Counted from the stretch's first letter, positions 18,322 through 28,314 are shown. The stretch: 64,000 bases of DNA from Pseudomonas izuensis (GCF_009861505.1 NZ_WTFT01000011.1:1-64000), one strand, 5' to 3'. Program-made: numbers and translations. Notes: generated by a model not told the origin, from the sequence alone.

Positions 18322-18660
18322 ATGAGCTTTTTTATCTCTAATGCCATGGCTGACGCCGCTGCACCGGCAGCTGCTGGCCCTATGGGTGGCGGCTTCGAGT
18401 GGATTTTCCTGGTCGGCTTCCTGGTCATCTTCTACCTGATGATCTGGCGTCCACAGGCCAAACGCGCCAAAGAGCAGAAGAACCTGCTGAGCAGCCTGCA
18501 AAAAGGCGACGAAGTTGTGACCACCGGCGGCATCGCTGGCAAGATCACCAAAGTGGCTGACGATTTCGTTGTTCTGGAAGTTTCCGACACCGTCGAAATG
18601 AAGTTCCAGAAAGGCGCTATCGCCGCCACGCTGCCAAAGGGCACGCTGAAAGCGATCTAA
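18322..18660 (+). CDS. yajC: Preprotein translocase accessory subunit YajC
   Basis: A 112-residue single-pass inner-membrane protein. The transmembrane helix is near 28-48 (WIFLVGFLVIFYLMIW), followed by the conserved RPQAKRAKEQ stretch and a small cytoplasmic domain with LQKGDEVVTTGGI. YajC forms a complex with SecD and SecF, and the three genes are adjacent here in the usual order. Confidence 0.96.
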   Translation: MSFFISNAMADAAAPAAAGPMGGGFEWIFLVGFLVIFYLMIWRPQAKRAKEQKNLLSSLQKGDEVVTTGGIAGKITKVADDFVVLEVSDTVEMKFQKGAIAATLPKGTLKAI

Positions 18661-18723
18661 GTTTCAACTTCTACTCAATCGACGGGGCGCGCAAGGCGCC
18701 CCGCGTCATAAGCGGGCGGCGTG

Positions 18724-20592
18724 ATGCTGAACAAATACCCTCTGTGGAAATACATTCTGATCCTGGCGGTGCTGGCGATCGGTCTGATTTATTCCGCTCC
18801 CAATCTTTATCCTGATGACCCGGCCATTCAGGTCAGCGGTGCAAGCACTGCGCTGCAGGTCAATCAGGCTGATCTGGACCGTGTGAGCGCTGCGCTCAAG
18901 GAATCCGGGATCGACGTCAAGGCCGCCACCCTGGCTGCTGGCGGCAAGGGCGGTCTGATTCGCCTGGTCAAGGCTGAAGATCAGTTGCCTGCCAAGGACG
19001 TCGTGCGCAAGACCCTGGGTGATGACTACGTCGTTGCCTTGAACCTGGCACAAACCACCCCGCAATGGCTGCGCAGCGTTGCCGCGCACCCGATGAAGCT
19101 GGGTCTGGACTTGTCCGGTGGTGTGCACTTCCTGCTTGAAGTGGACATGGAAAAAGCCCTCGATGCGCGCCTGAAAGTCTACGAAGGCGACGTCAAGAGC
19201 CTGTTGCGTAAAGAGAAACTGCGCTATCGCAGCCTGCCGCAACTGGGCGGTGCCATTCAGTTGGGCTTCTCCGATGAAGCGTCCCGCGAACAGGCCCGTA
19301 CGATCATCCGCAAGAACTTCAACGATTTCGACATTGTTCCGGCCGACCTCAATGGCCAACCGGTGCTGCGTCTGGCGATGACCCCGGCCAAGCTGGCGGA
19401 AATCCGCGAATACTCCATCAAGCAGAACTTGACCACGGTACGTAACCGCGTCAACGAGCTGGGTGTTGCCGAACCGATTGTCCAGCGTCAGGGTGCCAAC
19501 CGTATCGTGGTTGAGCTGCCGGGCGTGCAGGACACCGCGGAAGCCAAGCGTATCCTCGGCAAGACGGCCAACCTCGAGTTCCGTCTGGCGGCTGAGCCTG
19601 GTGCTTCGAAAGCCACTTCCGAAACCTTCGAGTTCCGTGAAGGCAAGCGTCCGCCGGCACAAATCGAGCGTGGCCTGATCATCACCGGCGACCAGGTGAC
19701 TGACGCCAAGGCTGGCTTCGGCGAGCACGGCACGCCGGAAGTGAACATTCGTCTGGACGGTCACGGCGGCGAGCTGATGAGCCGTGCGACCCGTTCGAAC
19801 GTGGGTCGCAGCATGGCGGTGATCTTCATCGAGCAGCGTCCGGTCACCACTTACACCAAGCAAGTGGTCGATGGCGTCGAGAAAGAAGTGGCGGTGCAGT
19901 CGTTCAAGGAAGAGAAGAAGATCATCAGCCTGGCGACCATTCAGTCGCCGCTGGGCGCGCAGTTCCGCATTACCGGCCTGAACGGCCAGGGCGAATCGTC
20001 CGAACTGGCGCTGCTGTTGCGTGCCGGTGGTCTGGCGGCACCGATGTACTTCGCTGAAGAGCGCACCATCGGCCCAAGCCTGGGTGCCGACAACATCACC
20101 AAAGGTATCGATGCATCGCTGTGGGGCATGTTGTTCGTCTCGCTGTTCATCATTGCCATCTACCGCTTCTTCGGCATCATCGCCACCGTCGCGCTGGCGG
20201 TGAACATGGTGTTGCTGCTGGCCGTGATGTCGCTGCTGGGCGCCACGCTGACCCTGCCGGGTATCGCCGGTATCGTGTTGACCATGGGTATGGCGGTCGA
20301 CGCCAACGTACTGATCTTCTCGCGGATTCGTGAAGAGATTGCGGCAGGCATGAGCGTGCAACGGGCAATCAACGAAGGTTTCGGTCGCGCATTCACCGCG
20401 ATTCTCGACGCCAACCTGACCACCTTGCTGGTGGGCGGGATCCTGTTTGCCATGGGTACAGGTCCGGTCAAGGGCTTCGCAGTGACCATGTCCCTCGGGG
20501 TATTGACCTCGATGTTCACGGCCATCATGGTCACCCGCGCGATGGTCAACCTGATCTTCGGCGGTCGTGACTTCAAGAAGTTGTGGATTTAA
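18724..20592 (+). CDS. secD: Protein translocase subunit SecD
   Basis: SecD with SecF uses the proton gradient to help pull exported proteins out of the SecYEG channel. The protein is 622 residues. It has TM1 at about 7-27, a large periplasmic domain (MKLGLDLSGGVHFLLEVDM near 121), then five helices near the C-terminus containing GMAVDANVLIFSRIREE. A GTG directly before the ATG (18721) is also possible. The sequence MLNKYPLWKY fits relatives that start at the ATG. Confidence 0.96.
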   Translation: MLNKYPLWKYILILAVLAIGLIYSAPNLYPDDPAIQVSGASTALQVNQADLDRVSAALKESGIDVKAATLAAGGKGGLIRLVKAEDQLPAKDVVRKTLGDDYVVALNLAQTTPQWLRSVAAHPMKLGLDLSGGVHFLLEVDMEKALDARLKVYEGDVKSLLRKEKLRYRSLPQLGGAIQLGFSDEASREQARTIIRKNFNDFDIVPADLNGQPVLRLAMTPAKLAEIREYSIKQNLTTVRNRVNELGVAEPIVQRQGANRIVVELPGVQDTAEAKRILGKTANLEFRLAAEPGASKATSETFEFREGKRPPAQIERGLIITGDQVTDAKAGFGEHGTPEVNIRLDGHGGELMSRATRSNVGRSMAVIFIEQRPVTTYTKQVVDGVEKEVAVQSFKEEKKIISLATIQSPLGAQFRITGLNGQGESSELALLLRAGGLAAPMYFAEERTIGPSLGADNITKGIDASLWGMLFVSLFIIAIYRFFGIIATVALAVNMVLLLAVMSLLGATLTLPGIAGIVLTMGMAVDANVLIFSRIREEIAAGMSVQRAINEGFGRAFTAILDANLTTLLVGGILFAMGTGPVKGFAVTMSLGVLTSMFTAIMVTRAMVNLIFGGRDFKKLWI

Positions 20593-20601
20593 GGGGCTGC
20601 C

Positions 20602-21516
20602 ATGTTACGTACAATCAACTTCATGGGCGTTCGCAACTTCGCGTTCGGCGTCACATTGTTCCTTACCGCACTGGCCATTTTCAGTGTCTTCCACAAGGGT
20701 ATGAACTGGGGCCTGGACTTCACCGGCGGTACGCTCATCGAGCTGACCTACGAGCGTCCGGCCGACGTGACCAAGGTGCGTGAGCAGCTGGTTTCGGCCG
20801 GTTATCACGAAGCCGTGGTGCAGAACTTCGGCGCCACCACCGATCTGCTGGTGCGCATGCCTGGGGAAGACCCGCAACTGGGTCACCAGGTGGCTGGCGC
20901 GCTGCAGAAGGTCGGCGGCGACAACCCGGCGACGGTCAAGCGTGTCGAGTTCGTCGGCCCGCAGGTGGGTGAAGAACTGCGCGACCAGGGCGGCCTCGGC
21001 ATGCTGATGGCGCTGGGCGGCATCCTGATCTACCTGGCGTTCCGCTTTCAGTGGAAGTTCGCGGTCGGTGCGATCGTATCCTTGATCCACGACGTGATCG
21101 TGACCATCGGTATCCTGTCGTTCTTCCAGATCACCTTCGACCTGACGGTGCTGGCGGCGGTACTGGCGATCATCGGTTACTCGCTCAACGACACCATCGT
21201 GGTATTTGACCGGGTTCGCGAGAACTTCCGTGTGCTGCGCAAGGCCAGCCTGATCGAGAACATCAACATCTCGACCACGCAAACCCTGCTGCGGACGATC
21301 GCGACTTCGGTCTCCACCTTGCTGGCGATCGCGGCACTGCTGTTCTTCGGCGGCGACAACCTGCACGGCTTCTCCCTGGCGCTGCTGGTGGGGGTTCTGG
21401 CGGGTACTTATTCGTCGATCTACATCGCCAACGTGGTGCTGATCTGGCTGAACCTGAGCTCCGAAGACCTGATTCCTACGGTGAGTGCCGAGAAGGAAGT
21501 CGACGACCGTCCTTGA
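20602..21516 (+). CDS. secF: Protein translocase subunit SecF
   Basis: This 304-residue partner of SecD has six transmembrane helices. Recognisable blocks are GLDFTGGTLIEL near 34, GGLGMLMALGGILIYLAFRF, and SLNDTIVVFDRVREN with the conserved Asp and Arg. It follows secD by 9 bases and ends the queA-tgt-yajC-secDF cluster, as shown by a terminator 30 bases later. Confidence 0.97.
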   Translation: MLRTINFMGVRNFAFGVTLFLTALAIFSVFHKGMNWGLDFTGGTLIELTYERPADVTKVREQLVSAGYHEAVVQNFGATTDLLVRMPGEDPQLGHQVAGALQKVGGDNPATVKRVEFVGPQVGEELRDQGGLGMLMALGGILIYLAFRFQWKFAVGAIVSLIHDVIVTIGILSFFQITFDLTVLAAVLAIIGYSLNDTIVVFDRVRENFRVLRKASLIENINISTTQTLLRTIATSVSTLLAIAALLFFGGDNLHGFSLALLVGVLAGTYSSIYIANVVLIWLNLSSEDLIPTVSAEKEVDDRP

Positions 21517-21543
21517 GGGAAGTTTCTCTGAACGGTGTAGTCC

Positions 21544-21577
21544 AAAAAAGGCGCGAGTTGAACTCGCGCCTTTTTTT
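21544..21577 (+). terminator. Intrinsic terminator after secF
   Basis: GGCGCGAGTT and AACTCGCGCC form a perfect 10-bp stem followed by TTTTTTT. An A tract upstream makes it potentially bidirectional. Confidence 0.93.
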
Positions 21578-21636
21578 GTGCTCCAAGGCTGGGAGAAGCG
21601 CGGGTTTATCCCGCATGTGATGGTCAGGAGGTTCAT

Positions 21637-22188
21637 GTGAACAAGTCGATGCTGGTTGGTGCTGTACTGGGTGCTGTCGGTGTGACTGCCGGGGGTGCTT
21701 TGGCCACCTACAGCCTGGTTAAGAAAAGCGGCCCTGAGTATGCGCAAGTACTCGCCGTTGAGCCGGTCAAGACGCAAATCAAGACTCCACGTGAAGTGTG
21801 CAAGGATGTCGCGGTAACCCGGCAAGCGCCGGTGAAAGATCAACATCAGATCGCCGGTACGGTGGTCGGTGCAGTGGCGGGAGGTTTACTGGGCAACATG
21901 GTTGGCGGTGGTAATGGCAAGAAGCTGGCCACTGTCGCGGGTGCGGTTGGCGGCGGTTACGCCGGCAACAAGGTGCAGGAAGGCATGCAGGAGCGTGACA
22001 CCTACACTACGACCCAAACCCGTTGTAATACGGTGAACGACATCAGTGACAAGGTCGTGGGTTACGACGTGCGGTATTCGCTGGACGGCAAGGAAGGCAA
22101 AGTGCGCATGGATCGTGATCCGGGGAATCAGATTCCTGTGGATAAAGAGGGCAAGTTGATCTTGTCGGAGAATCAGCAGGCTCATTGA
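21637..22188 (+). CDS. Glycine-zipper 2TM domain envelope protein
   Basis: A 183-residue protein from a GTG at 21637 with AGGAGG nine bases upstream. A hydrophobic N-terminal segment (VGAVLGAVGVTAGGALATY) is likely an anchor or signal. A glycine-zipper block, IAGTVVGAVAGGLLGNMVGGG then AGAVGGGYAGNKVQE, spans about 70-112. This is a Rick_17kDa-like fold often found in outer-membrane proteins. Its C-terminal half is soluble. Homologues next to suhB are common in pseudomonads. Function unknown. Confidence 0.8.
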   Translation: MNKSMLVGAVLGAVGVTAGGALATYSLVKKSGPEYAQVLAVEPVKTQIKTPREVCKDVAVTRQAPVKDQHQIAGTVVGAVAGGLLGNMVGGGNGKKLATVAGAVGGGYAGNKVQEGMQERDTYTTTQTRCNTVNDISDKVVGYDVRYSLDGKEGKVRMDRDPGNQIPVDKEGKLILSENQQAH

Positions 22189-22212
22189 TCCGCTGAAGGC
22201 AGATTCAAAAAG

Positions 22213-22236
22213 AAGCACCCTGCGGGGTGCTTTTTT
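22213..22236 (+). terminator. Intrinsic terminator after the glycine-zipper gene
   Basis: GCACCC (22215-22220) pairs with GGGTGC (22225-22230), extended by A-T pairs, and TTTTTT follows. It begins about 25 bases after the stop codon. Confidence 0.9.
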
Positions 22237-22267
22237 GTGCCCGGGATCTCTGCGCCACCGCAGATCC

Positions 22268-22371
22268 TCTGTAGGAGCGAGCCTGCTCGCGATGAACCTC
22301 AGAGCACCGCGGGGTGCCAGGCTTCCCGCGTTATCGTTGAGGACCATCGCGAGCAGGCTCGCTCCTACAGG
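22268..22371. repeat. REP pair
   Basis: Inverted REP copies at 22268-22294 and 22344-22371 (CTGTAGGAGCGAGCCTGCTC and its complement) lie between two convergent terminators. Confidence 0.88.
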
Positions 22372-22406
22372 GTTTTTCGGTGTTTTGGGGGACAAATTCC
22401 AAGCAT

Positions 22407-22432
22407 AAAAAAAGCACCCCGAAGGGTGCTTT
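22407..22432 (-). terminator. Intrinsic terminator of suhB
   Basis: On the minus strand AGCACCC-TTCG-GGGTGCT is followed by seven Ts. It lies about 20 bases below the suhB stop codon. Confidence 0.92.
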
Positions 22433-22449
22433 TCTCTGTCGCTGGAAGC

Positions 22450-23268
22450 TTAACGCTTCAGCGAGGCCGGCAGGTGCGGCTGGATCGCCGTCAGGACTGC
22501 CTTGAAGCATTTGGTGTTGCCAGCAACGACGTGGCCTTTTTCAAGGAAGTCGTGACCGCCGGTGAAATCGCTCACCAGGCCGCCTGCTTCCTGAATCAGC
22601 AGGGCGCCTGCGGCCATGTCCCACTCGGACAGGCCCGATTCCCAGAACGCATCGAAACGACCGGCGGCCACGTAGGCCAGGTCCAGGCTTGCCGAGCCGG
22701 CGCGGCGGATACCGGCGGTCTGGCCAACCAGGGCGCGGAACATGCCCAGGTAGTTGTCGAGGTTGTCCATCTGGTCGTCACGGAACGGGAAGCCGGTACC
22801 CAGCAGGGCGCCGTCCAGGCTGGTGCGGCCGCTGACGCGCAGGCGACGACCGTTCAGTTGGGCGCCGCGACCACGGCTGGCGGTGAATTCTTCCTGGCGA
22901 ACCGGATCCAGAACAACGGCGTGTTCCAGGCGACCACGGTATTTGCAGGCGATGCTGACAGCGAAGTGAGGAATGCCGCGCAGGAAGTTGGTGGTACCGT
23001 CCAGTGGATCGATGATCCACAGGTACTCTTCGCCTTCGATGCCGGTGCCGGCGTGCATGCCGGTTTCTTCACCCATGATCGAGTGATTGGGGTAAGCCTT
23101 GCGCAGCGCGTCGATGATTTTCTGTTCGGCGGCGCGGTCCACCTCGGATACGTAATCCTTGGCGTCTTTTTCGTCGACCTTGATGGTATCCAGGCGCTCG
23201 ATGGAGCGGAAGATCAATTCACTGGCGCTGCGGGCGGCGCGCAGCGCGATATTCAGCATGGGCTGCAT
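22450..23268 (-). CDS. suhB: Inositol-1-monophosphatase SuhB
   Basis: A 272-residue Mg2+-dependent phosphatase of the IMPase family. EYLWIIDPLDGTTNFLRGIP near 80 holds the metal-binding DxxDGT motif. The preceding Glu is in MGEETG, and WDMAAGALLIQEAGG near 218 supplies the last metal Asp. SuhB also takes part in rRNA transcription antitermination complexes in enteric bacteria and affects virulence regulation in P. aeruginosa. It is transcribed divergently from trmJ. Confidence 0.96.
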   Translation of the reverse strand: MQPMLNIALRAARSASELIFRSIERLDTIKVDEKDAKDYVSEVDRAAEQKIIDALRKAYPNHSIMGEETGMHAGTGIEGEEYLWIIDPLDGTTNFLRGIPHFAVSIACKYRGRLEHAVVLDPVRQEEFTASRGRGAQLNGRRLRVSGRTSLDGALLGTGFPFRDDQMDNLDNYLGMFRALVGQTAGIRRAGSASLDLAYVAAGRFDAFWESGLSEWDMAAGALLIQEAGGLVSDFTGGHDFLEKGHVVAGNTKCFKAVLTAIQPHLPASLKR

Positions 23269-23414
23269 GGATGTGTCACCTAAGGTTGTTAAAGAAAGCC
23301 GGGCATTCTATCAGAAAGTTTCTACAGGAGAAGGACGACGTTCGCTTTCATGGCTTAACGGTAGTTTGAGCTGTAAGATTCTGCTCCCCCTATATATGTT
23401 CGAGAGCGCCTCCC

Positions 23415-24185
23415 TTGCTGCAAAACATTCGTGTCGTCCTGGTCAATACCAGCCATCCGGGCAATATCGGCGGGACCGCGCGCGCCATGAAAAACATGGG
23501 GCTGTCGCGGCTGGTGCTGGTCGAGCCACGCTTGTTCCCGCACCACGAGGCCGATGCCCGAGCCTCCGGCGCCGGTGACATCCTTGAAAAAGCGCAAGTC
23601 GTCGCCACTTTGGAAGATGCCTTGGTCGGTTGCAATCTGGTGCTCGGCACCAGCGCCCGCGACCGGCGGATTCCCTGGCCGCTGCTCGATCCCCGCGAAT
23701 GTGGCGCGAAAGTGGTCGAGGAAGCGGCGCAGGGCGCCGAAATCGCCCTGGTGTTCGGTCGCGAAGATTCCGGCCTGACCAATGAAGAGCTGCAGCGATG
23801 TCATTATCACGTGCACATTCCCTCAGACCCTGAGTTCAGCTCGCTGAACCTTGGGGCGGCGGTGCAGGTGTTGAGTTATGAAGTGCGCATGTCCTGGCTG
23901 GCTGCACAGGGCCAGCCGACGAAGGTCGAGAAAGAAGAAGTGGCATCGGTCAAAAGCGCTGAGCTGGCGACCATGGATGAACTCGAACGATTCTACGAGC
24001 ACCTGGAGCAAACCCTGGTGGCGATTGAATTTCTCGATCCGGAAAAGCCACGGCACTTGATGGCGCGCCTGCGCCGGTTGTACGGACGCAGCTCGGTCAG
24101 CCGGGCGGAAATGAATATATTGCGTGGCATCCTCACGGAAACCCAAAAAGCGGCCCGTGGCGAGCTTCTAAAGCGGAAGGATTAA
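23415..24185 (+). CDS. trmJ: tRNA (cytidine/uridine-2'-O-)-methyltransferase TrmJ
   Basis: TrmJ methylates the 2'-OH of nucleotide 32 in certain tRNAs. The 256-residue SPOUT-class protein has the N-terminal signature [20 protein letters not shown], then [15 protein letters not shown] and [16 protein letters not shown], which form the SAM-binding knot. A C-terminal helical extension ends in [12 protein letters not shown]. The start is an apparent TTG (MLQNIRVV), since no ATG lies at the expected place. It ends 2 bases before cysE. Confidence 0.93.
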   Translation: MLQNIRVVLVNTSHPGNIGGTARAMKNMGLSRLVLVEPRLFPHHEADARASGAGDILEKAQVVATLEDALVGCNLVLGTSARDRRIPWPLLDPRECGAKVVEEAAQGAEIALVFGREDSGLTNEELQRCHYHVHIPSDPEFSSLNLGAAVQVLSYEVRMSWLAAQGQPTKVEKEEVASVKSAELATMDELERFYEHLEQTLVAIEFLDPEKPRHLMARLRRLYGRSSVSRAEMNILRGILTETQKAARGELLKRKD

Positions 24186-24187
24186 AG

Positions 24188-24964
24188 ATGTTTGAGCGTT
24201 TGCGTGAAGATATCCAGAGCGTATTCCATCGAGACCCGGCGGCGCGTAACGCTTTTGAAGTCCTGACTTGCTACCCGGGCATGCACGCCATCTGGATTCA
24301 CCGTTTGTCGGCGGCCCTGTGGCGCGCAGACCTGAAATGGCTGGCGCGCCTGGTGTCGAACTTCGGTCGCTGGTTGACCGGGATCGAAATTCATCCGGGC
24401 GCCAAGGTCGGTCGCCGCTTCTTTATTGACCATGGCATGGGCATTGTCATCGGCGAAACCGCAGAGATCGGCAATGACGTCACTCTCTATCAGGGTGTGA
24501 CCCTGGGTGGCACCAGCTGGAACAAGGGCAAGCGTCACCCGACCCTTGAGGATGGCGTAGTAGTTGGGGCGGGCGCGAAGGTGCTGGGCCCGTTCACCGT
24601 CGGTGCCGGGGCCAAGGTCGGTTCCAATGCAGTGGTCACCAAGGCGGTTCCGGCGGGTGCGACGGTTGTCGGTATCCCGGGGCGGATCATTGTCAAATCC
24701 GACGAAGAGCAGGACGCCAAACGCAAGGCCATGGCCGAGAAAATCGGTTTTGATGCCTATGGTGTCAGCGAAGACATGCCTGACCCGGTGGCGCGCGCCA
24801 TCAATCAACTGCTCGATCATCTGCAGGCGGTCGATGGTCGCCTGGAGGGCATGTGCGGGGCGTTGAAGGATCTGGGCAGTAATTACTGTGCCAAGGATCT
24901 GCCTGAGCTGCGCGAAGAAGATTTCGCCTGCGTAAAGGACAAAGACCAATCCAAGGCCAGTTGA
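24188..24964 (+). CDS. cysE: Serine O-acetyltransferase
   Basis: CysE makes O-acetylserine, the carbon skeleton for cysteine. The 258-residue protein has the N-terminal helical segment and then a left-handed beta-helix of hexapeptide repeats from about 65 ([40 protein letters not shown]). The catalytic His lies in DHGMG. Its position between trmJ and iscR is typical for Pseudomonas and links cysteine supply to the cysteine desulfurase IscS. A strong hairpin follows the stop. Confidence 0.95.
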   Translation: MFERLREDIQSVFHRDPAARNAFEVLTCYPGMHAIWIHRLSAALWRADLKWLARLVSNFGRWLTGIEIHPGAKVGRRFFIDHGMGIVIGETAEIGNDVTLYQGVTLGGTSWNKGKRHPTLEDGVVVGAGAKVLGPFTVGAGAKVGSNAVVTKAVPAGATVVGIPGRIIVKSDEEQDAKRKAMAEKIGFDAYGVSEDMPDPVARAINQLLDHLQAVDGRLEGMCGALKDLGSNYCAKDLPELREEDFACVKDKDQSKAS

Positions 24965-24989
24965 TGCCTTTGTCACGTCGTATTCAGGC

Positions 24990-25018
24990 AATGGCACAGC
25001 GCTAAGCGGTGTGCCATT
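24990..25018. other. Strong hairpin between cysE and iscR
   Basis: AATGGCACA pairs with TGTGCCATT, with an inner CGC/GCG stem around TAA. No T tract follows on the plus strand. It may be a processed or Rho-associated end of the cysE transcript, or a protector of it. Confidence 0.5.
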
Positions 25019-25084
25019 AAGCCGCAGACCCTGATATCATGCGCCCGCTCTTTGCGGGTAAACCCGACTAAAGCACTAGGTCTT

Positions 25085-25117
25085 ATAGTTGACTTAAATA
25101 CTCGGGAATTGCATACT
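25085..25117 (+). promoter_or_regulatory. isc promoter with a type 1 IscR-like site
   Basis: TTGACT (25089-25094) and CATACT (25112-25117) with a 17-base spacer give a plausible sigma-70 promoter for iscR. Overlapping it, 25085-25109 begins ATAGTTGACT and resembles the type 1 site ATASYYGACTRWWWYAGTCRRSTAT, well matched in the left half and weaker in the right. This fits repression of isc by [2Fe-2S]-IscR. Confidence 0.6.
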
Positions 25118-25148
25118 CGCCTCATTCCGAACTCCGTGGTAATTGTCC

Positions 25149-25640
25149 ATGCGACTGACTACAAAAGGCCGATACGCCGTGACCGCCATGCTCGATCTGG
25201 CGTTGCACGCGCAGCACGGGCCCGTGTCCCTGGCCGATATCTCCGAGCGCCAAGGCATCTCCCTGTCCTACCTCGAGCAGCTTTTCGCCAAGCTGCGCCG
25301 CAGCAATCTGGTGTCCAGCGTTCGTGGTCCAGGTGGCGGCTACCAGCTGTCTCGCGACATGCAGGGTATCCAGGTCGCCCAGGTGATCGATGCGGTGAAC
25401 GAATCGGTCGACGCTACCAAATGCCAGGGGCAGGGTGATTGCCATTCGGGCGACACCTGTCTGACCCACCACTTATGGTGCGACCTGAGCCTGCAGATAC
25501 ACGAATTTCTGAGCGGTATCAGCTTGGCTGACCTTGTGACTCGCCGTGAGGTACAAGAAGTAGCCCAGCGTCAGGATCAACGCCGTTGCAACAGCAAGGC
25601 GCCACGCCTGGACAAGATTGAAGCGTCCGCCGTCGAATGA
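25149..25640 (+). CDS. iscR: Fe-S cluster regulator IscR
   Basis: A 163-residue Rrf2-family regulator. The winged helix covers about 1-80 ([39 protein letters not shown] is the recognition region). The [2Fe-2S] ligands C92, C98, C104 and H107 sit in the same positions as in E. coli IscR. IscR senses cluster supply and represses its own operon. The ATG at 25149 starts the conserved sequence; a TTG two codons earlier is less likely. Confidence 0.97.
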   Translation: MRLTTKGRYAVTAMLDLALHAQHGPVSLADISERQGISLSYLEQLFAKLRRSNLVSSVRGPGGGYQLSRDMQGIQVAQVIDAVNESVDATKCQGQGDCHSGDTCLTHHLWCDLSLQIHEFLSGISLADLVTRREVQEVAQRQDQRRCNSKAPRLDKIEASAVE

Positions 25641-25690
25641 CAGCCATAGAGCTAACGGCGCGCCAGCCAGCCTGATTTAGGAGATAGTCC

Positions 25691-26905
25691 ATGAAATTGC
25701 CGATTTACCTTGATTACTCTGCGACGACCCCGGTTGATCCGCGTGTTGCGCAAAAAATGAGTGAATGCCTGCTGGTCGACGGAAACTTCGGTAACCCGGC
25801 GTCCCGTTCCCACGTGTTCGGCTGGAAAGCTGAAGAGTCCGTCGAAAACGCCCGTCGTCAGGTGGCCGACCTGGTCAACGCCGACCCGCGTGAAATCGTC
25901 TGGACCTCCGGTGCCACCGAATCTGATAACCTGGCAATCAAGGGTGCGGCACATTTCTACGCCACCAAAGGCAAGCACCTGATCACCACCAAGATCGAGC
26001 ACAAGGCTGTCCTGGACACCATGCGCCAGCTGGAGCGTGAAGGTTTCGAAGTCACCTACATCGAGCCTCGTACCGATGGCCTGGTCACTCCGGAAATGGT
26101 CGAAGCCGAACTGCGCGACGACACCATCCTGGTTTCGGTCATGCACGTGAACAACGAAATCGGTACCGTGAACGACATCGCCGCCATCGGCGAGCTGACG
26201 CGTTCCCGGGGCATCCTGTTCCACGTTGACGCCGCTCAGTCCACCGGCAAGGTCGAAATCGACCTGCAGAAGCTGAAAGTCGACCTGATGTCGTTCTCCG
26301 CTCACAAAACCTATGGCCCTAAAGGCATCGGCGCCCTGTACGTGAGCCGCAAGCCGCGTGTTCGCATCGAAGCGACCATGCACGGCGGCGGTCACGAGCG
26401 CGGCATGCGCTCCGGTACCCTGGCGACCCACCAGATCGTCGGCATGGGTGAAGCCTTCCGCGTGGCCAAGGAAGACATGGCTGCCGAGAACGTGCGCATC
26501 AAGGCCCTGAGCGATCGCTTCTACAAGCAGGTCGAGCACCTGGAAGAGCTGTACGTCAACGGCAGCCTGACTGCTCGCGTTCCGCACAACCTGAACCTGA
26601 GCTTCAACTACGTTGAAGGCGAGTCGCTGATCATGGCGCTCAAGGATCTGGCGGTGTCGTCCGGTTCGGCCTGCACCTCGGCTTCGCTTGAGCCTTCGTA
26701 CGTGCTGCGCGCCCTGGGCCGCAACGACGAACTGGCACACAGCTCGATCCGTTTCACCTTCGGCCGTTTCACCACCGAAGAAGAAATCGACTACGCCGCG
26801 CAGAAAGTCTGCGAGGCCGTTACCAAGCTGCGCGCTCTGTCGCCGCTGTGGGACATGTACAAAGACGGTGTCGACATTTCGAAAATCGAGTGGGCGGCAC
26901 ACTGA
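25691..26905 (+). CDS. iscS: Cysteine desulfurase IscS
   Basis: IscS takes sulfur from cysteine as a persulfide and hands it to IscU and other acceptors. The 404-residue PLP enzyme has the PLP lysine K206 ([12 protein letters not shown]), the PLP-contacting [10 protein letters not shown], and the catalytic loop Cys at 328 ([15 protein letters not shown]). The length equals the family norm. A good AGGAGA ribosome-binding site precedes the ATG. Confidence 0.98.
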   Translation: MKLPIYLDYSATTPVDPRVAQKMSECLLVDGNFGNPASRSHVFGWKAEESVENARRQVADLVNADPREIVWTSGATESDNLAIKGAAHFYATKGKHLITTKIEHKAVLDTMRQLEREGFEVTYIEPRTDGLVTPEMVEAELRDDTILVSVMHVNNEIGTVNDIAAIGELTRSRGILFHVDAAQSTGKVEIDLQKLKVDLMSFSAHKTYGPKGIGALYVSRKPRVRIEATMHGGGHERGMRSGTLATHQIVGMGEAFRVAKEDMAAENVRIKALSDRFYKQVEHLEELYVNGSLTARVPHNLNLSFNYVEGESLIMALKDLAVSSGSACTSASLEPSYVLRALGRNDELAHSSIRFTFGRFTTEEEIDYAAQKVCEAVTKLRALSPLWDMYKDGVDISKIEWAAH

Positions 26906-26988
26906 TTTCAAGTCGCCGCGAACCGGCCCCGTGGACTCAGGTTCCGGGGCTCAAAGAGCGACTCTCTGATGAGTGAGGATTAAGCATC

Positions 26989-27375
26989 ATGGCTTACAGC
27001 GAAAAGGTCATCGACCACTACGAAAACCCGCGCAACGTCGGCAAGATGGACGCGGAAGATCCTGATGTCGGCACCGGCATGGTCGGCGCTCCGGCGTGCG
27101 GCGACGTGATGCGCCTGCAGATCAAGGTCAACGACGCCGGCATCATCGAAGATGCCAAGTTCAAGACTTACGGCTGCGGTTCGGCTATCGCTTCCAGCTC
27201 CCTCGCTACCGAGTGGATGAAGGGCAAGACCCTGGACGAAGCAGAAACCATCAAGAACACTCAGCTGGCCGAAGAACTGGCCCTGCCGCCAGTGAAAATT
27301 CACTGCTCCGTGCTCGCTGAAGACGCCATCAAGGCCGCCGTTCGCGATTACAAGCAGAAGAAAGGCTTGATCTGA
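26989..27375 (+). CDS. iscU: Fe-S cluster scaffold IscU
   Basis: A 128-residue scaffold on which the [2Fe-2S] cluster is built. Ligands C37 (APACGD, with D39), C63 ([10 protein letters not shown]), H105 and C106 (KIHCS) are present. The LPPVK motif at 99-103 is recognised by the chaperone HscA, which is encoded downstream. Confidence 0.98.
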   Translation: MAYSEKVIDHYENPRNVGKMDAEDPDVGTGMVGAPACGDVMRLQIKVNDAGIIEDAKFKTYGCGSAIASSSLATEWMKGKTLDEAETIKNTQLAEELALPPVKIHCSVLAEDAIKAAVRDYKQKKGLI

Positions 27376-27409
27376 CTTTCAGGATTTGGCGACGAGTAAG
27401 GAGTCACCG

Positions 27410-27733
27410 ATGGCTATCAGCATGACAGAAGCGGCTGCTCGACACGTGCGACGCTCCCTCGACGGGCGCGGCAAAGGTGAGGGGATTCGCCTGGGTGTTC
27501 GCACCACGGGCTGCTCCGGCCTTGCCTACGTGCTGGAGTTTGTCGACGAGGTGGTTGCAGAGGATCAGGTGTTCGAAAGTCACGGCGAGAAAGTGATCAT
27601 CGACCCGAAAAGCCTGGCTTACCTGGACGGCACCGAACTCGATTTCGTCAAGGAAGGGTTGAACGAAGGCTTCAAGTTCAACAACCCCAACGTACGCGGT
27701 GAATGTGGCTGCGGCGAAAGCTTCAACATCTGA
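27410..27733 (+). CDS. iscA: Fe-S cluster assembly protein IscA
   Basis: A 107-residue A-type carrier with the three conserved cysteines C35 (TTGCSG), C99 and C101 (GECGCGES). It binds iron or transfers clusters to target enzymes. I chose the ATG at 27410 ([13 protein letters not shown]) after GGAG; an in-frame ATG at 27386 is not supported by the family start. Confidence 0.97.
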   Translation: MAISMTEAAARHVRRSLDGRGKGEGIRLGVRTTGCSGLAYVLEFVDEVVAEDQVFESHGEKVIIDPKSLAYLDGTELDFVKEGLNEGFKFNNPNVRGECGCGESFNI

Positions 27734-27741
27734 GGCTGCTC

Positions 27742-28263
27742 GTGGGTACTCCTTGTCATTTCGCTTTATTTGAGCTGCAACCGAGTTTCAATCTGGATCT
27801 CGATCAGCTGGCTTCGCGCTACCGCGAGCTGGCGCGCAGCGTTCATCCGGACCGCTTCGCTGACGCCTCCGAGCGTGAGCAGCGGCTGGCGCTAGAGCAA
27901 TCCGCGAGCCTCAACGAGGCCTACCAGACGCTCAAGAGTCCCCCCAAGCGCGCGCGTTACCTGCTCGCCTTGAGTGGTGGCGAGCTGCCGCTGGAGGTCA
28001 CGGTGCATGATCCGGAATTTCTTCTGCAACAGATGGAGTTGCGCGAAGAGCTCGAGGACCTGCAGGACAGCGCCGACTTGTCGGGTGTTGCTGCGTTCAA
28101 GCGCCGCCTCAAGTCTGCCCAGGATGAACTGAATCAAAGCTTCGCAGCTTGCTGGAACGATGCCGCGCAACGTGAACGGGCCGAACGCCTGATGCGGCGC
28201 ATGCAGTTCCTCGACAAGCTCACCTACGAAGTGCGCCAGTTAGAAGAGCGCCTCGACGATTAA
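27742..28263 (+). CDS. hscB: Co-chaperone HscB
   Basis: This 173-residue J-domain protein delivers IscU to HscA. The J-domain covers about 1-75 with the HPD tripeptide at 35-37 (VHPDRF). The C-terminal helical domain that binds IscU follows. A GTG at 27742 starts the conserved sequence ([13 protein letters not shown]); the upstream open frame overlaps iscA and is not used. Confidence 0.95.
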   Translation: MGTPCHFALFELQPSFNLDLDQLASRYRELARSVHPDRFADASEREQRLALEQSASLNEAYQTLKSPPKRARYLLALSGGELPLEVTVHDPEFLLQQMELREELEDLQDSADLSGVAAFKRRLKSAQDELNQSFAACWNDAAQRERAERLMRRMQFLDKLTYEVRQLEERLDD

Positions 28264-28314
28264 CCCAGTGCCGCTCCGGTCGCACGCCTGATATACAGAT
28301 AAGTCCTGATAACG

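Noticed and set aside
18706..20361. 551-codon minus-strand frame opposite secD
   Set aside because: Shadow of secD; rich in Gln, His and Arg, with no recognisable fold.
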